NCBI GenBank assembly: GCA_002917075.1
Contig: NTMA01000048.1
Span: forward strand, 124,001-188,000
Reading direction: 5' to 3'
DNA: 64,000 nucleotides
Source: Hawksworthiomyces lignivorus
Lineage: Eukaryota; Ascomycota; Sordariomycetes; Ophiostomatales; Ophiostomataceae
The translations under genes and the position numbers were made by a program. How positions within the stretch are numbered: the first letter of the stretch is position 1; each line of letters opens with the position of its first letter. Below the pieces are notes generated by a model. The model ran no database searches and was not told the DNA's origin. It was given only the letters and a program-made list of their open reading frames with translations. This document shows, in pieces, positions 33,126-45,200 of this stretch.

Positions 33126-35589
33126 CTTGGATAATTGCTGCTGGCTTGCCAGCCCTGAGACTGCACGCAAGAGAGACTTCGTGTTTACTGAGCCTTGGAT
33201 ACAGGATATAGGCCGACTCAACAATTTCCTAGTGGATCTGGACTCAAATGGCGCGAGCAAATGTCATTCGAGTTAAAATACGTGTTGGGAGCGCCCCACC
33301 AAAGATGAAGTGAGAAAACGCCGGCAGTTTTTCGGTAGCGGCACAAAGAAGCTTAGCTGTTCCGTACAGCAGCCAATTGCCAGAGGATCTTGCGTCAGAT
33401 CCGGCGGTTTTGTCCCGCGATGTCTAAGCTAACAAGCCCTGAGCTTGCATCACAGCCTTATTTTTCCAGTTTCAGAAAGAGATGAGCGGTGCCCATCGAG
33501 CTTCAACTGTTCATTTTCTATTTTATTCCTTTTTTTTTTTTTTGACAAGATATCAAAATCAACTTGTGCAGATTGTTCAAGATTAAACAAAGGGAATAAA
33601 CTGCGCATCTGTTTACCAAGCTTATCTTGAAATCAGCGAGAGACACGTAAGCCTACCACTTTTAATTACTATGTCACTGGTGACTCCAGATTTCTTACCT
33701 GCTTCGCCTATAGAGGAACCAAATGAATGGTTTTCTAGAGAAAGCGATCATGATTATCTGGGATGTGCTGACGTCTTGCGAATGCACATGTACCGGCCAG
33801 TCGTCGTATTCTCTCGGTACAAGAAGCAGGTGCGTTTATAAGCGATACGTATTCTTTCACTCCAACCACATCTACAATCACTATCTCCAATTATTAATAT
33901 ATTAGCAAGCCTATTTCTTAGCGAGGCAAAAATGGAGGGGCGTAAATGCTTTAAATAGGGCGGGAAATACACCCGAGACACTCGTTGGGATGCGGAACTT
34001 CTATTAATGACTCTGCTTCATCCGTAGTAAGCCTCGATAGCTTCTTTCGCTGCTGTAGCTGCATGTTTTATGAATTAAGCAAAACAGCAAGAAAGACAAA
34101 AAGAGAAAGAGAGCATTGCAGCTTGGGGCAGTTGAGACTCGTGACATAATCTGCATGCAGACGCTTTTGGTTTGACTGAAACAATAAGCTGCGATAGCAG
34201 CAAGGGAAGCGGTGTCGGTGCCATAATCGGCCAACTCATATTTGACCTTACGCATCCCAACTTTTTAAAGACTATTTTGGACATAACAGGATATGGTTTC
34301 CGTGCTTACATATAGCTTCTCTTTGTGGACATGGTGGATATCTCGAGATAACAGATCGGTGTGGTGGCACAGAGCACGAATAAATTTGAGTAGGACAGCA
34401 TCGGGAGAAAAGGGGAAGGACATATGCAATCTTATTTACAGAGACATAACATTAAAGCTTATTCCTCGCTGCAAGGGCAGAGATGCCAATGTGTTGACGT
34501 TGGACTTCGACTCTAGCTTTGAGCTTTATTCTGTGTAGCTTCAAGATCACATGGGTAACCCACACAGGGATTAAATATCATTTGAGGGGGAAGATTGATT
34601 TTGCCACAAAAAAGGCTTAGGTACACCTCTCTCAGGACCTGGAATTTCTTGCGAGGATACGCAGAACAAAAAGTGGAGGATATTGGGCGCGCGCGGAAGA
34701 AAAATCCACTGCACTACGTGGAATGTCCATGTTGGCTTTCTCTCTACCAGTGTCCACACAGTCATCTCCTGTGTTGTCACAAGAAGTGATTCTCAATGCG
34801 TCCAAGTCCCCGTATGTAGATTGTTTTCATTAGGCAGCCACAAATCCGTCCAAAGGCAGGGCGATGACCCTCTTTTCCTCAATGCTACTGGCAGCGACTA
34901 GTAACTCTGATTTTCACCCAATGTGATAAATGGCAGCCTTCTTTTGGACAAACGGCGTTTCGCAATTTGGCGACCGCCTTACTGTCTTTAAGATGATAGA
35001 ATGGCAAAGAAGTCGGATTTCCGTATGAGTTTCTGCTCGTTATCAAGACAGCACAAGATACAAATCGCACTCGCGGCGTGGGATCCTATTTGACAGACGG
35101 ATTCCTCAAGCCTCATTTTCTTGGATTTCTACATTCTACATGGCTCTGTGGCGCGGATATCTAAAACAGCAAAAGTGTTAAGAGATTCCCACTAATGAGT
35201 TTCTTACACTTTCTTTTTTGGATATCGTCCGGTGCAATCTTTCCCCGTGTTATAAGTCTATTGGTCTCTGATCGTCTGCTGTATTTGGAGCGAAGACCGC
35301 GTGTTCTAGCATTAGCCCAACCATCATGGTCCAGACTACACCCACCTTCGCACTATGACATTAGACGGTCATGATATAGCGAAGAAGAGCAAATTATAAT
35401 AGCCAAGGATGCTCTATGTAGGCCAGGCCACCTGCGTAAGACACATAAATATTGGACTGATTTTCCGACTTGGACTTGCCTCTTGAGTCCTGCTCTCGTG
35501 CTCTGCCATAATGACAAATCTTGGACAAGAAGCCATCTCTTCACCGTGACGCAGTTTGTAGCGCTCTTTGTTTTCGCTTCTGAACGACC
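33126..35589. other. intergenic, no gene seen
   Basis: A 2.46-kb, relatively AT-rich gap between divergent genes. Frames are all short (up to about 80 codons) and show no domain or exon structure. A methionine-less upstream extension of the FMO frame exists (see rejected). Promoters of the FMO and the 367-aa orphan must lie here. Confidence 0.5.
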
Positions 35590-36693
35590 ATGGCTCCAGG
35601 ACTAAAGTGGCTAGTCAGCTCCAAGAAATTGAAAGAGGAAAGCACAAAGAGGGCGGCCAAATATGCCGACACAGCCAAGCCGATCGTGCAGACGATCCAA
35701 GCCGGACTCGGCTTGTATGGAGCGGCGAAGGTGCTGGGCCAGGCGGAGGGGGTGAACGAGATTGTGAACAGCGCGGCGGCGGCGGCGGTGGGTGTGGCGG
35801 AATTTGCCAAGACGTTCGTGCCGGCCATGCAGGTGATCACGCGGTCCTTTGCCGACTCTGCGCGGATCTTCGTCACGTTTAGCAACATTGCCTCGGCCGC
35901 CGGGATCAGCGTCAATGTCGTCCTGACGTACCAGGGCATCAAGGCCCTGCACATCATCGGCGCCCGCCTGGAGAACATGGCCACCAGCCTGGCCGCCCAG
36001 ACCGCCCTCCTGGCGCAGGAGAGCTTCCCGCGCTACGTCCACGACATGGTCCGCGAGCGGATCGCGCAGACGGCCCTCGACACGGCCTGCGACCACTGGT
36101 TCTTCGTCTACCACCCCGACAACGACTGGTACCCGGGGTTCTACCACCTCCTGCGCAGAGAGCCGATCGCGCGGGGGTTCTGCGGCTACACCAACCAGAT
36201 CGACGCCGCCTTCGTCTTCCTGCTCGCCGCGCGGCGGCGCATCACAGAGCAGCGCCGCAGGGCAAAGAGCAAGGGCCGGCCCTTCCGTCCGGTGAAGCTG
36301 CACCTTCTGATTCCCGCATACCAGCCCATCATCATATTCGAGGCGCTCAAGATTCCCGAGGAGATTGGCGACTTTTTGATGGAGGGCCGCATCAGCAACA
36401 ACACGCCGCTGGTCTGGCTGAACCTGCCAGAGGACCAGAGGCACTACACGCAGGACATCGGCCAGTTCCTCCCGCCGTCGCAGGGCTGGTTTGAGCGCGC
36501 CATGGCAACCCTCGGCCTCGCTCAAAAGCCACCCCAGCTCGGTCCGCGCAGGGCGCTCGGGACAAGGCAAGGACTGCTCCCGATCCACGATGGAGACCCG
36601 GCGCCAACGGAGAACGGGCACGAGCTGGAGGACGAATTTCGCCATGACCAAAAGAATGACCGTGCTGTTCCTCTACACCACCAAATTTCTTAA
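35590..36693 (+). CDS. Uncharacterised intronless protein, 367 aa
   Basis: A single exon starting at an ATG in strong context (gaccATGG), clearly coding by its GC-rich third positions against AT-rich flanks. I do not recognise a named family. The N-terminal third is basic then Ala/Gly-rich and amphipathic or hydrophobic (IVQTIQAGLGLYGAAKVLG, NSAAAAAVGVAEFAKTFVPA, ASAAGISVNVVLTYQGIKAL), which could form membrane-associated helices. The middle part (SFPRYVHDMVRERIAQTALD, HWFFVYHPDNDWYPGFYHLL, GFCGYTNQIDAAFVFLLAAR, LHLLIPAYQPIIIFEALKIP) looks folded. The C-terminal 50 residues are polar and probably disordered. There is no signal peptide. The layout (possible membrane-active N-terminus plus an unknown C-terminal domain, intronless, in an accessory region) recalls fungal cell-death or heterokaryon genes, but that is only a suggestion. 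Confidence 0.7.
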   Translation: MAPGLKWLVSSKKLKEESTKRAAKYADTAKPIVQTIQAGLGLYGAAKVLGQAEGVNEIVNSAAAAAVGVAEFAKTFVPAMQVITRSFADSARIFVTFSNIASAAGISVNVVLTYQGIKALHIIGARLENMATSLAAQTALLAQESFPRYVHDMVRERIAQTALDTACDHWFFVYHPDNDWYPGFYHLLRREPIARGFCGYTNQIDAAFVFLLAARRRITEQRRRAKSKGRPFRPVKLHLLIPAYQPIIIFEALKIPEEIGDFLMEGRISNNTPLVWLNLPEDQRHYTQDIGQFLPPSQGWFERAMATLGLAQKPPQLGPRRALGTRQGLLPIHDGDPAPTENGHELEDEFRHDQKNDRAVPLHHQIS

Positions 36694-39600
36694 GAATGCC
36701 ATAGTCTCTAGTGTGGTGCTGTCACATGCCCCGTTCTCTTCCTCTGTCTTTCTCTTTCTCCCTCTTTCTATTTTATCATGTTGACGGCGTTATATTTTGA
36801 TTTCAATACTGTCTTTCTTGACCGTCTCGACGACTGGTGGACAAAGAAACTTTTTACAGGGACAGTGGAATTCATAAACTGGGAGGTAAACTGCTCCTGT
36901 CTTTGCGCCTCTAGGAAGCTCATTGTGCTTGCGCATGCACTGTACCGCTCTGGGCGAACCTGAACAGACCTGGATGAACAAGGGTTGGTTGTTAGCGTGA
37001 TGAACAAGGGCTACCTTGTGAGGATTTTTTTGCTCTAGGCCTTTGTTACACATTTGATTTTGGCACCCTCATCCAAGAGACACTTGGGGCACACAAACGT
37101 CCAGCTCGAGGACTGCTATGTGCATCTTGTGTCACAGTCTCCTTCAATATTTGATCCCATTTTAGCTATATTAGCCGGTGCACAAAAAAGCGCCTCGTTG
37201 CAATGCTCCGCATGGGTCTCACGTGGCATTAGTGTTTTCGCACGTACGGAGGAAAAACGACAGATGCTGTGCTTTTGTTTATTCATTTATTTATTTTTTG
37301 TACGACTCGGCCGATTTCAGAGAGCGTACCAGAACTTGCCGACCGCTAATTTCTAATCTGCGGGAGCCTTTAAACCTAGAATAGCAGGTGAAATTAGAAA
37401 TGCTTGATAACAAGAGTGCTTTCTCCAATATCGCTTCAACGGATGTCCCCCGAAGCTTCTTGGCCAAAATTAAACGTGCGCTAGCATCATGTCGCTCTGT
37501 CCAGGTGTCAGAACATAAAACCATACTAATGCCAACTTGTAAACGCCACAGCCGAGGCTTTGCCGTTTCTCACCATGGTCTCTAGTGTTCTTCACGCGGG
37601 CAAGCCAAAATGGTCTGGGCAACCATCCCCCTCGTAGTTTAGTGGCATGCGGGGATCGATGCATGGCAAAGATGCGTGTAAAGTTTAATCCACGAATGGC
37701 TGTGGAGAAGATACGGAAGGGCAATGTTGAAAGATCTACCACCGCACCATTTTTCCAATTTTTGAAGCCATGGAAGTGCGGAGAACATGTCTTCTGATCT
37801 GTTGCAGCATATTTTGAAACCTAGAGACTGTCCTCGTCCTACTTTTCGAGCCACCTCTGAGATCTGACCAGATCGACGTGGGTTCGTTCTTAAGCTTTTT
37901 TGGTATCTTTCTATTTCTTGTTCTATGCGTTCTATGCGTGGTTTTGTCATCGGCTCTTGCGTTCCGGTGGCCATATTTTGTAGTGCCTTGACTGGGAGCG
38001 CAATTGAACTTGCCGCGATTTTATGTCGAATTACCGAAGAAGCATGAGTGAGATATCAAAGACGAAAAAGACCAATCAAAGACCGATGCCAGGGAGGCGA
38101 CCCAAGAGCTCAAGTTACCTAGCCTATCCTCTGCATCGATTTTTTACCTCTACTCCATGTAAACAATCTCACGTATGCAGTTTGTGTCTTTGATCCCACT
38201 CATGTCAGCGTTCTTTGTTCTTCGCCCAAAACCCTTCTGTTATCTCATCCCCGACACGACAATATGTTTATCCAACAGGCCAACATCTAACTGCATCATT
38301 AAAATGGGAAATCCTCTATCTATATAACCTTAAAGAAAATAGGGGTTTAGCAACGGCACACGCTCATTTCCATTCCCGGTTGTCGGTAATCTAATGCAGG
38401 GCAACGTACCCGGTGCGTTGCTAGGTGTGTCTAGACTTCGTCTCATCGTGTTCATATATTTTCATTTCTTTCTTCTTTCATATTTTTTTTAGGAAAAATA
38501 AAACACATCAAGCATGCCTCGTGGCAACTCTGTCATCAACTTACAGGTGTGATGTATCTTCTCTTCGTAAATGTCATACCCTGGCTGGTATAACCACACC
38601 GACTGATTGGGATGCGGGTGCGCCAAATGAAACCACCAATACCACGTTATCCTACTGTAATAACTATCCATCGGCCGTTGATCCGAGAGCTCACCGAAAA
38701 CGGCCTCTCATTCATCGTTGCTTTGTACATGTACGCGTACGACTTGCCCTGCATCTTACAAGAAATGCGGCGCTGCTATTCTTTGGTGACCATGTGGCGG
38801 AATTGGCAGATGCCAGTTATCCGTACAATCCCCTAACGCGGGCGTGGATGAATTCCGTCGACCGGAGTTCGAGGATGCTTGCCCCCCTCTTCATAACCTT
38901 CTTCGTGTTTCCTTGTTATTTCTCATCACCAAGCACAAGAGCACTGCAACGTATGTAGTTACCTACTTCTCGCTTGCCCAATCATCTCCGTCAGCTTTTT
39001 CCATGGATGTCCTTCACACTATGGTGGTGGCTCATTATTTGCCTAGCATGTATTCGCTGAAATCATCTGATTAACCACGTCCCTCTGAGAAGAGTATCAA
39101 CGCATGGTGCAGACACCAATTCCATTTTTCAGTTTCTCTTGTTACCAGTCGCGCGTCTGCAACTGAGATCGGGTCGTTTCCCGTTCCACCACAGTCAATA
39201 AGGCCGAGTTTTTACATGTACTAAAAGCTTTGTTGTCAATGGCCCCCTCGCTCTGCACCGCAGTACTGGTACTGTTGCATTTTCGAGACTTTCTTTCAGC
39301 ACCGCCGCCTGCACCAGAGCCTTTGCGCTCTTGCAATCCGCACTTCCGATTTCAACGTCGCATTTCGGGGCAACCCAGTCATGATTTCATGTAAGCGGAT
39401 GTCTGCAAAAGACGTGAACACTAAACTAAACCCTTGTAAGCAGTGTTTCCGCTGATGTTGGGTGGTAGTGGGAGGGTATCATAGAGAGTGGACTGCAGAA
39501 GGCCAACGCTGTGTACGAGAATAAATATTCCCGTTTTATTAATATAGGTTTTAGACTTAACATAGACGAGAACGTCGGATGGGCAGATAACACCTCTCTC

Positions 39601-40426
39601 TCCGCTCAAGCGGGGAAAAGCTCCAAAGTAATCAAGGAGAAGACACCTGGTACACGTACGGCTGTGTACGAGTGTGAACGTAGTCCGAGCCACTCTCCTC
39701 CGCCAAAGCCAAGTTTTCCCTTCTCTCCAGGTTTACTTCTCTCCCACAACAGACTGACTGCCGATCATCACCAGGCTCGGTTGCGACAGTGGAGTTTCTT
39801 TCCCTTTTTAGGTCTCTGACGATCCTTTACTTTGCGCCTGATTCGACATTTCTTTACCCTCCCCTTTCATTTATCAAATTTTTCTTTTGCCCTCTCGAAT
39901 TTTCTCCTTTCCCATTAACTCCGATTTCTGTAGACTTGCCTGTACCAAATTTCCCGATATCACTCTTCGTCTGTTTAAATTTCATTATCCCCCTCCCATC
40001 GCCGAGCGCGTTGCTTGCTTATTATTTCAGAGTTTTTTTTCTTCGCCTTGTTCCACTGTTGGTGGCTGAGATTGTTTTATTATTTCTTGTCCTCTTCTTC
40101 TCTTCTCCCTTGCATGGAATTTCTTTCCCGCCCCACTGCCTCACTCTTTCATTCGCAATTCTCCGACTTACACGTTTCTTAGGCCGTCTTACTTCAGTTC
40201 CCACTCCACCGAGATTCGGAAGGAACAAAAAGGAAATCAGAAGGAAGACGCAGCTTGCGGAGTATTCGAGTATTTAGAAAGGCGGTATAACCTCAAGATT
40301 CCCCAACAACACAGTCTCGAGAAGGCGTTTATAAAAGCACCAACATTCGCCCTCTTCGCTAGAATAACAAGAGAGAGCCACTAGACGTGAACTAGACGTG
40401 AACCAGCCTATCGATTTACCTGCATC
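36694..40426. other. intergenic, no gene seen
   Basis: A 3.7-kb gap upstream of the MFS transporter. Frames are short and no splice-joined protein was found. Around 38.4-39.0 kb a few overlapping frames of 75-177 codons occur without a recognisable domain. From about 39700 to 40250 the plus strand is pyrimidine-rich, which produces a spurious hydrophobic frame; this probably belongs to the promoter and leader of the MFS gene. Confidence 0.5.
40381..40402. repeat. 11-bp tandem duplication CTAGACGTGAA
   Basis: Two perfect tandem copies of CTAGACGTGAA end 24 nt before the MFS transporter start codon, so probably within its 5' leader or core promoter. Confidence 0.9.
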
Positions 40427-42284
40427 ATGAGTGACGACGAAAAAGCCCATGGCGGCGGCTCCGCAAGCCCGCAGCGCGAAACAGTCGTGCCCGGCTTGCC
40501 TCCAGACCCTGACGCACATCTCAGTGAAGATGAGAAAGCAGCAATTGTGAGTCGCTTCTCATGACGGCGATGAGAACTCTACGTTCCATAATGAATTTGT
40601 GTATTGGCATGGTTTGTGTCTGTTATGCTGACACGCGGGAAAATCCCAGGATCGCAAACTGTTGTTTCGTCTTGACCTAATTCTAATCCCATGGGTAAGT
40701 TGATTAAATAGAACCTCGCTCTATCTTGTGGTTGAAGACGGAATGCCGCTTTACATTTTCTATACCTGCTAGAGGACTGACAGTGCGATGCTTTTTAGCT
40801 TTGTTTGCTATATCTGATGGCCTTCCTGGATCGCACCAACATTGGTAATGCCAAGATTGCCCATTTGGCCACCGATTTGAAGCTATCGACATCTCAATAC
40901 AACATGACATTGACGATCTTCTTCATATCTTATTCCTTGTTTGAGCCTCTGACAAATATCATGCTCAAGCGTCTGCGCCCCTCGATCTTTATTCCGCTCA
41001 TTATGTGAGTTGAATCACCTGGCGTCTTTGTTTCTCTAAGATTGAATTACTGACTCTCATTGTAGCATATTTTGGGGTCTGTCTATGCTCGGCATGGGCT
41101 TTGTCAAAAGCTATTCTGGTCTTTTGGCTGCCCGCTGGTTCCTTGGACTCTGCGAGGCTGGTCTCTTCCCGGGCGTCAATTATTATCTCTCTTGCTGGTA
41201 CAAGCGATCTGAGCTTGGCATCAGAGCTGTCAGTTTTTACTTTTTTTTTTTTTTCTTCTTCCCTGCTTCCTCACTGCTCTCCATAGTCTCTCGTGTAAAG
41301 ATTCGCTAACCTCGAATGAAGGCTATCTTCTTCTCGGCCGCAGCCGTATCTGGATCGTTTGGTGGGCTTCTGGCCGCGGCTATTGAGCTGATGGACGGTA
41401 TCCGGGGCCATCCCGGCTGGGCTTGGATCTTTATCTTGGAGGGCATATTAACCGTCGTCTTGGGTATAATTTCATTTGTTATGGTCCACGATTTCCCCGA
41501 CGACGCTCGTTTCCTGTCTCCAGACGACCGCGTCCGCGTTATCCGCCGTCTCAAGCTGGATCAGCAGTCTTCTGCCGAGCACGAGGAATGGCGTATGTCA
41601 TACTTTTGGTCTGCCGTCCGTGACTGGAAGATGTGGCTCGGTATGATCATCTACATGGGCTGCGACATGCCTCTGTATGCCTTCTCACTGTTCCTCCCCT
41701 CCATCATTACGAACCTGGGCTGGGGCGGTACCGTTGTCCACAGTCAGCTCATGTCCGTTCCACCCTACGCAGCGGCCGCCGTTATGACCATTACTATTGG
41801 CTACGTGGCCGACCGCACAAAGGCACGCGGCCTGTGCAACATTTTTGTGTCGCTGCTCGGTGTTATTGGTTTTAGCATGCTCATCGGCTCGTCGCGACCA
41901 GGCGTCCAATATGCTGGAACATTCCTTGGTGCCCTTGGCATCTATCCCTGCATCTCCAACACGATCAGCTGGGTCGCTAACAACGTTGAGGGCGTGTATA
42001 AGCGTGGTGTCGTGTTGGGCTTTGTGATCGGCTGGGGCAACCTCAACGGCATCGTTTCTTCAAACATCTTTTTCGAGCCGCCTCGCTACTTTGTAGGACA
42101 TGGTGTCATTATCGCATACATGGCACTGTTTCTATTCGGCGGATCGGTCATCATGACTACCCTTCTGCGCATAGAGAACGCCCGGCGGAAGCGCGGTGAG
42201 CGTAACAGCTGGATTGAGGGTCTCAATGAAACCGAGATTGACGCACTTGGCGACATGCGTCCAGATTTCTTCTACACGACATAA
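40427..42284 (+). CDS. MFS transporter, allantoate/nicotinate permease type
   Basis: A plasma-membrane major-facilitator transporter of the anion:cation symporter family (Dal5/Tna1-like), which import carboxylate-type nutrients such as allantoate or nicotinate; the substrate cannot be read from sequence. Five exons, 40427-40546, 40650-40694, 40799-41004, 41066-41228 and 41322-42284, give 498 aa. A polar N-terminus (SEDEKAAIDRKLLFRLDLI) leads to TM1 (LCLLYLMAFLDRTNIGNAKI). Further family motifs are SYSLFEPLTNIMLKRLRPS, ARWFLGLCEAGLFPGVNYYL, SCWYKRSELGIRAAIFFSAA, GHPGWAWIFILEGILTVVLG and FVMVHDFPDDARFLSPDDR. About twelve hydrophobic segments are visible. The fourth donor is GTCAGT, weaker than the others, but the join GIRA-AIFFSA fits the family. 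The length is typical. Confidence 0.92.
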
Positions 42285-45200
42285 ACGAAGAAGTATAAAG
42301 GATGAGCGAGAAATGCAGATGCTTGCTTTTTTTAATATGGAAGCAAAAGGCGGCAGTAAGATCCACGGTTAATCAAGGATAACACTCTCCTAGTAGAAAC
42401 ATTCGTTTCTTCGTCAAGGACAATGCGGTCTTTTGCTTCTCCTTTTACATATGCCACCGCTAGCTTCCCCAGCGATTGTGCTTCAAATTGATACATAGAA
42501 AGTTACATAGGAACAAATACCAACGAGATTCACTAATGGCATACATGCAGTGGTCGTTAATGATATTAGTGCACTTGGAGTGCACCACCGCAGAGTTGAA
42601 CCTCTTTTGGGAAATTGTTATGTACCGCGTACGATTAAGTTTGCTTGAAACTCGTGATCCATTTCGCAAAATCAACCAAAAGATAAAGTAAAGTGCGCTA
42701 GACAGAAATGAATATTCTTATCATGGGTTCCATCAAAGCTATATGCTGTAGACAATCGAATTCTGAGGAAAGATGTCTTTGTCCTGCGTCAACTGACAGT
42801 TTCAGGCTGGACACCATTGTTCTAGCTCACATATCCTTTTTTACGAGATGATGTCCGGTAGCAAAGCGGAACATATGCGAACAATAAGCTAGAGATGGGT
42901 CTATGTATTTGAAGTCCATTAAGCTACTGTTGCTGCACGACAACCGTCAAGGATCATTCCTTTGCTGAATATTTAGGCAGCTGTTCGAAAAAAATAGATT
43001 GACTTCTGCGAAACATCTTACCGCTCCGCTTCATTTTTTGAATTTAAGAATATGGTGATATATACGGTACGACTTTGGTCCACTCAAGAAGGCCTTGCAT
43101 CTGGATTCCATGACCACGGAAGCCAAGGAAAATAGTGGCTAGTATTTCTGGCGAAACAATTGCCAGGACAACATGATGAACACTCTTCTTCCTCCCTGTT
43201 CTACTTCCTTAGCATCTTCCTCTGTATTCTCTGTCAAGTGTCCAATTTTACGAGAGCTTCGGTGACAATACGTGGCTGGACTTTAGGAAGGTGTTGGTTG
43301 CTCGTAGGATAGGGGATCCTATTTACGATCTGCTGTGCGACCACCATGATTTTGTGCAGAAGAAAGAGACATCTATCATTTCTATTTTTATTTTGGCTGC
43401 ATTTTCTTGTTGCTGGCGAAAGCTCATTCACCTTTCCTTGTTCCTGGGACCGCAAAATTGCAGAGCAGTACCTGGGGGCTGTAATAAGACACGAAAGACC
43501 CCGCTGATGCATAGAATAGAGCGACAAATGAAGTATAGCATGAAAAAAAGATAGGAGAATATAGTGCAGTAGTACAGAAAAATGCTGTTGGCATTCCTAG
43601 AAGAAGGCTGTCTTGAGATATCTTGGATTTCTTTTGCCTACACCGCAGGAAAAGCAAAGTTAACAAGGAGAAATTCGATGGGTGTTGGGCCGGGAACCAG
43701 AACGGAGAAAGAGCCAAATGCGGCCATCCATGTCTACTATTTCCGTAGAGAATGCTTCTCTGTTTATCATTTGCTTATTATCGACTGCCTCCTATGCAAG
43801 GTTCCTTTGTTTGTCGCCAACAGCTGTTTACGCCTCTGCAGCGTGGGCGAGCCTCGGGGCGGCGCCCGTCATAATTATGATTTGCATACAAGGGATCAAA
43901 GATAGGACAAGAGCGAAACATAGCTTTCTTTAAATTTAGCTTGACGATGCATCTCGCACTTTACTGCATCCAAAATTTGAGTTGAGGTAGTGATATGAAA
44001 TTGAGATCCATCAATCGTGTGTATCCATGCGGCTTCTTACACCGCGCAGCTTGAGCTCACGACTAGTAGCAGTTATATCACACTACGCGGCTCCAGTTAC
44101 AGATGTACATATTACAGTTTTTTTTTTTTTTTTTTTTTTGCTTTCTTTTTTTTTTTATAAAAAAAAAGAAGAAATATTTAGTATATTTAGATTTAATTTT
44201 TGCTAATACTCATCGGTGACATTTATAATGTGGCGCCATGATGAGCTTGGTTCTCTAAGAGAGCTTTTCTTGTGCCAGATCTTTGGAGCAGATTTTTATG
44301 TATCAACAGTTAAGAAGATCTTAAAACGGAAGAAGTTCTATTTAGGGATCCAAAACTCTGAGTATTAGTCCAAGAGCTACGATATATAGGCGGAATATAG
44401 ATGAGTGGTTGAAGACGACAATATAATATGGCCAGACTCGGGGCAAATAGAGGTAGCCCTTAAAAATTGAAATACAAACAAACGAGAGATGAAAGAGGCT
44501 CTAGTGGGACTAAGTTAGTTCTAACTATTCTGTTTGCTGTTTCGTTGCGTCTCTGTCTACTTTCTGGTGTCCTCTCAACTGAAATGGTATGCCGCATTTC
44601 GCGGACGAAGACGCATCGCCAAAGTATGCAAATAACGTACAATTTTTACACCCAGAGACATCAGAATATCTGCTTTTCTATCGTGACTAGCCAGACAGCC
44701 AAGTATGATGCCGCAACATGAAGACAATGAGGGTTGCGTGCTCAAACTTCAACGTCTTAGGTTGCCTTGCTCTTAGTTCTTTGTTGGGGCAAATTCACAA
44801 CTATACAATCATTACGAAGACAAGTAACACAAGGGGAAACAGATATACATATCCAAAGACTCAAAGTTACACAATGATACTGGTAAAAGCTGGCCGTTTA
44901 CTTCAACATCTCATAGCTAGAGAATACATAATTCTAATTCTCTTGCGTATCTTCGCAACCTTTTGGCTTTCGAGATGCAAATTATCATTCAACTTAGCAT
45001 CTTTATTTTCTCAACTCAAATTTGTCTTGAGAGTTGATCTATTTTAACGAAATTATTTACGTAGGTTCGCACATTTGACTTTTTAGCATCTCGATAACAA
45101 TTTTAATAGCGATTCTGAGGATCGGCTTTCATACTTGGAAACATATTCTTAGCCATCAAGATTACAGAATGGGGAGGTTGTTGGTAGGATCAGTTCTGCA

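Noticed and set aside
33126..33260. In-frame 45-residue upstream extension of the FMO resembling a mitochondrial presequence
   Set aside because: The extension would begin at TTG (33260), not ATG; the first ATG is 33125 and gives a normal FAD-motif spacing.
35611..36651. 346-codon frame antisense to the 367-aa orphan
   Set aside because: The plus strand has the better start context, sensible hydrophobic segments and flanking stop pattern; the antisense frame is Arg/Val/Asp-rich shadow.
38787..38880. tRNA-like words (gtggcggaattggcag ... gagttcgagg)
   Set aside because: No acceptor stem or anticodon arm can be drawn with correct spacing; resemblance to A and B boxes is partial.
39789..40277. 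162-codon hydrophobic frame upstream of the MFS gene
   Set aside because: Pyrimidine-rich DNA yields Phe/Leu/Pro/Ser-rich frames; no domain, and it sits in the promoter/leader of the transporter.
44220..44370. Transposase-like reading (GADFYVSTVKKILKRKKF)
   Set aside because: Too short, followed by several stops and without terminal repeats; similarity to Tc1-type N-termini is only suggestive.
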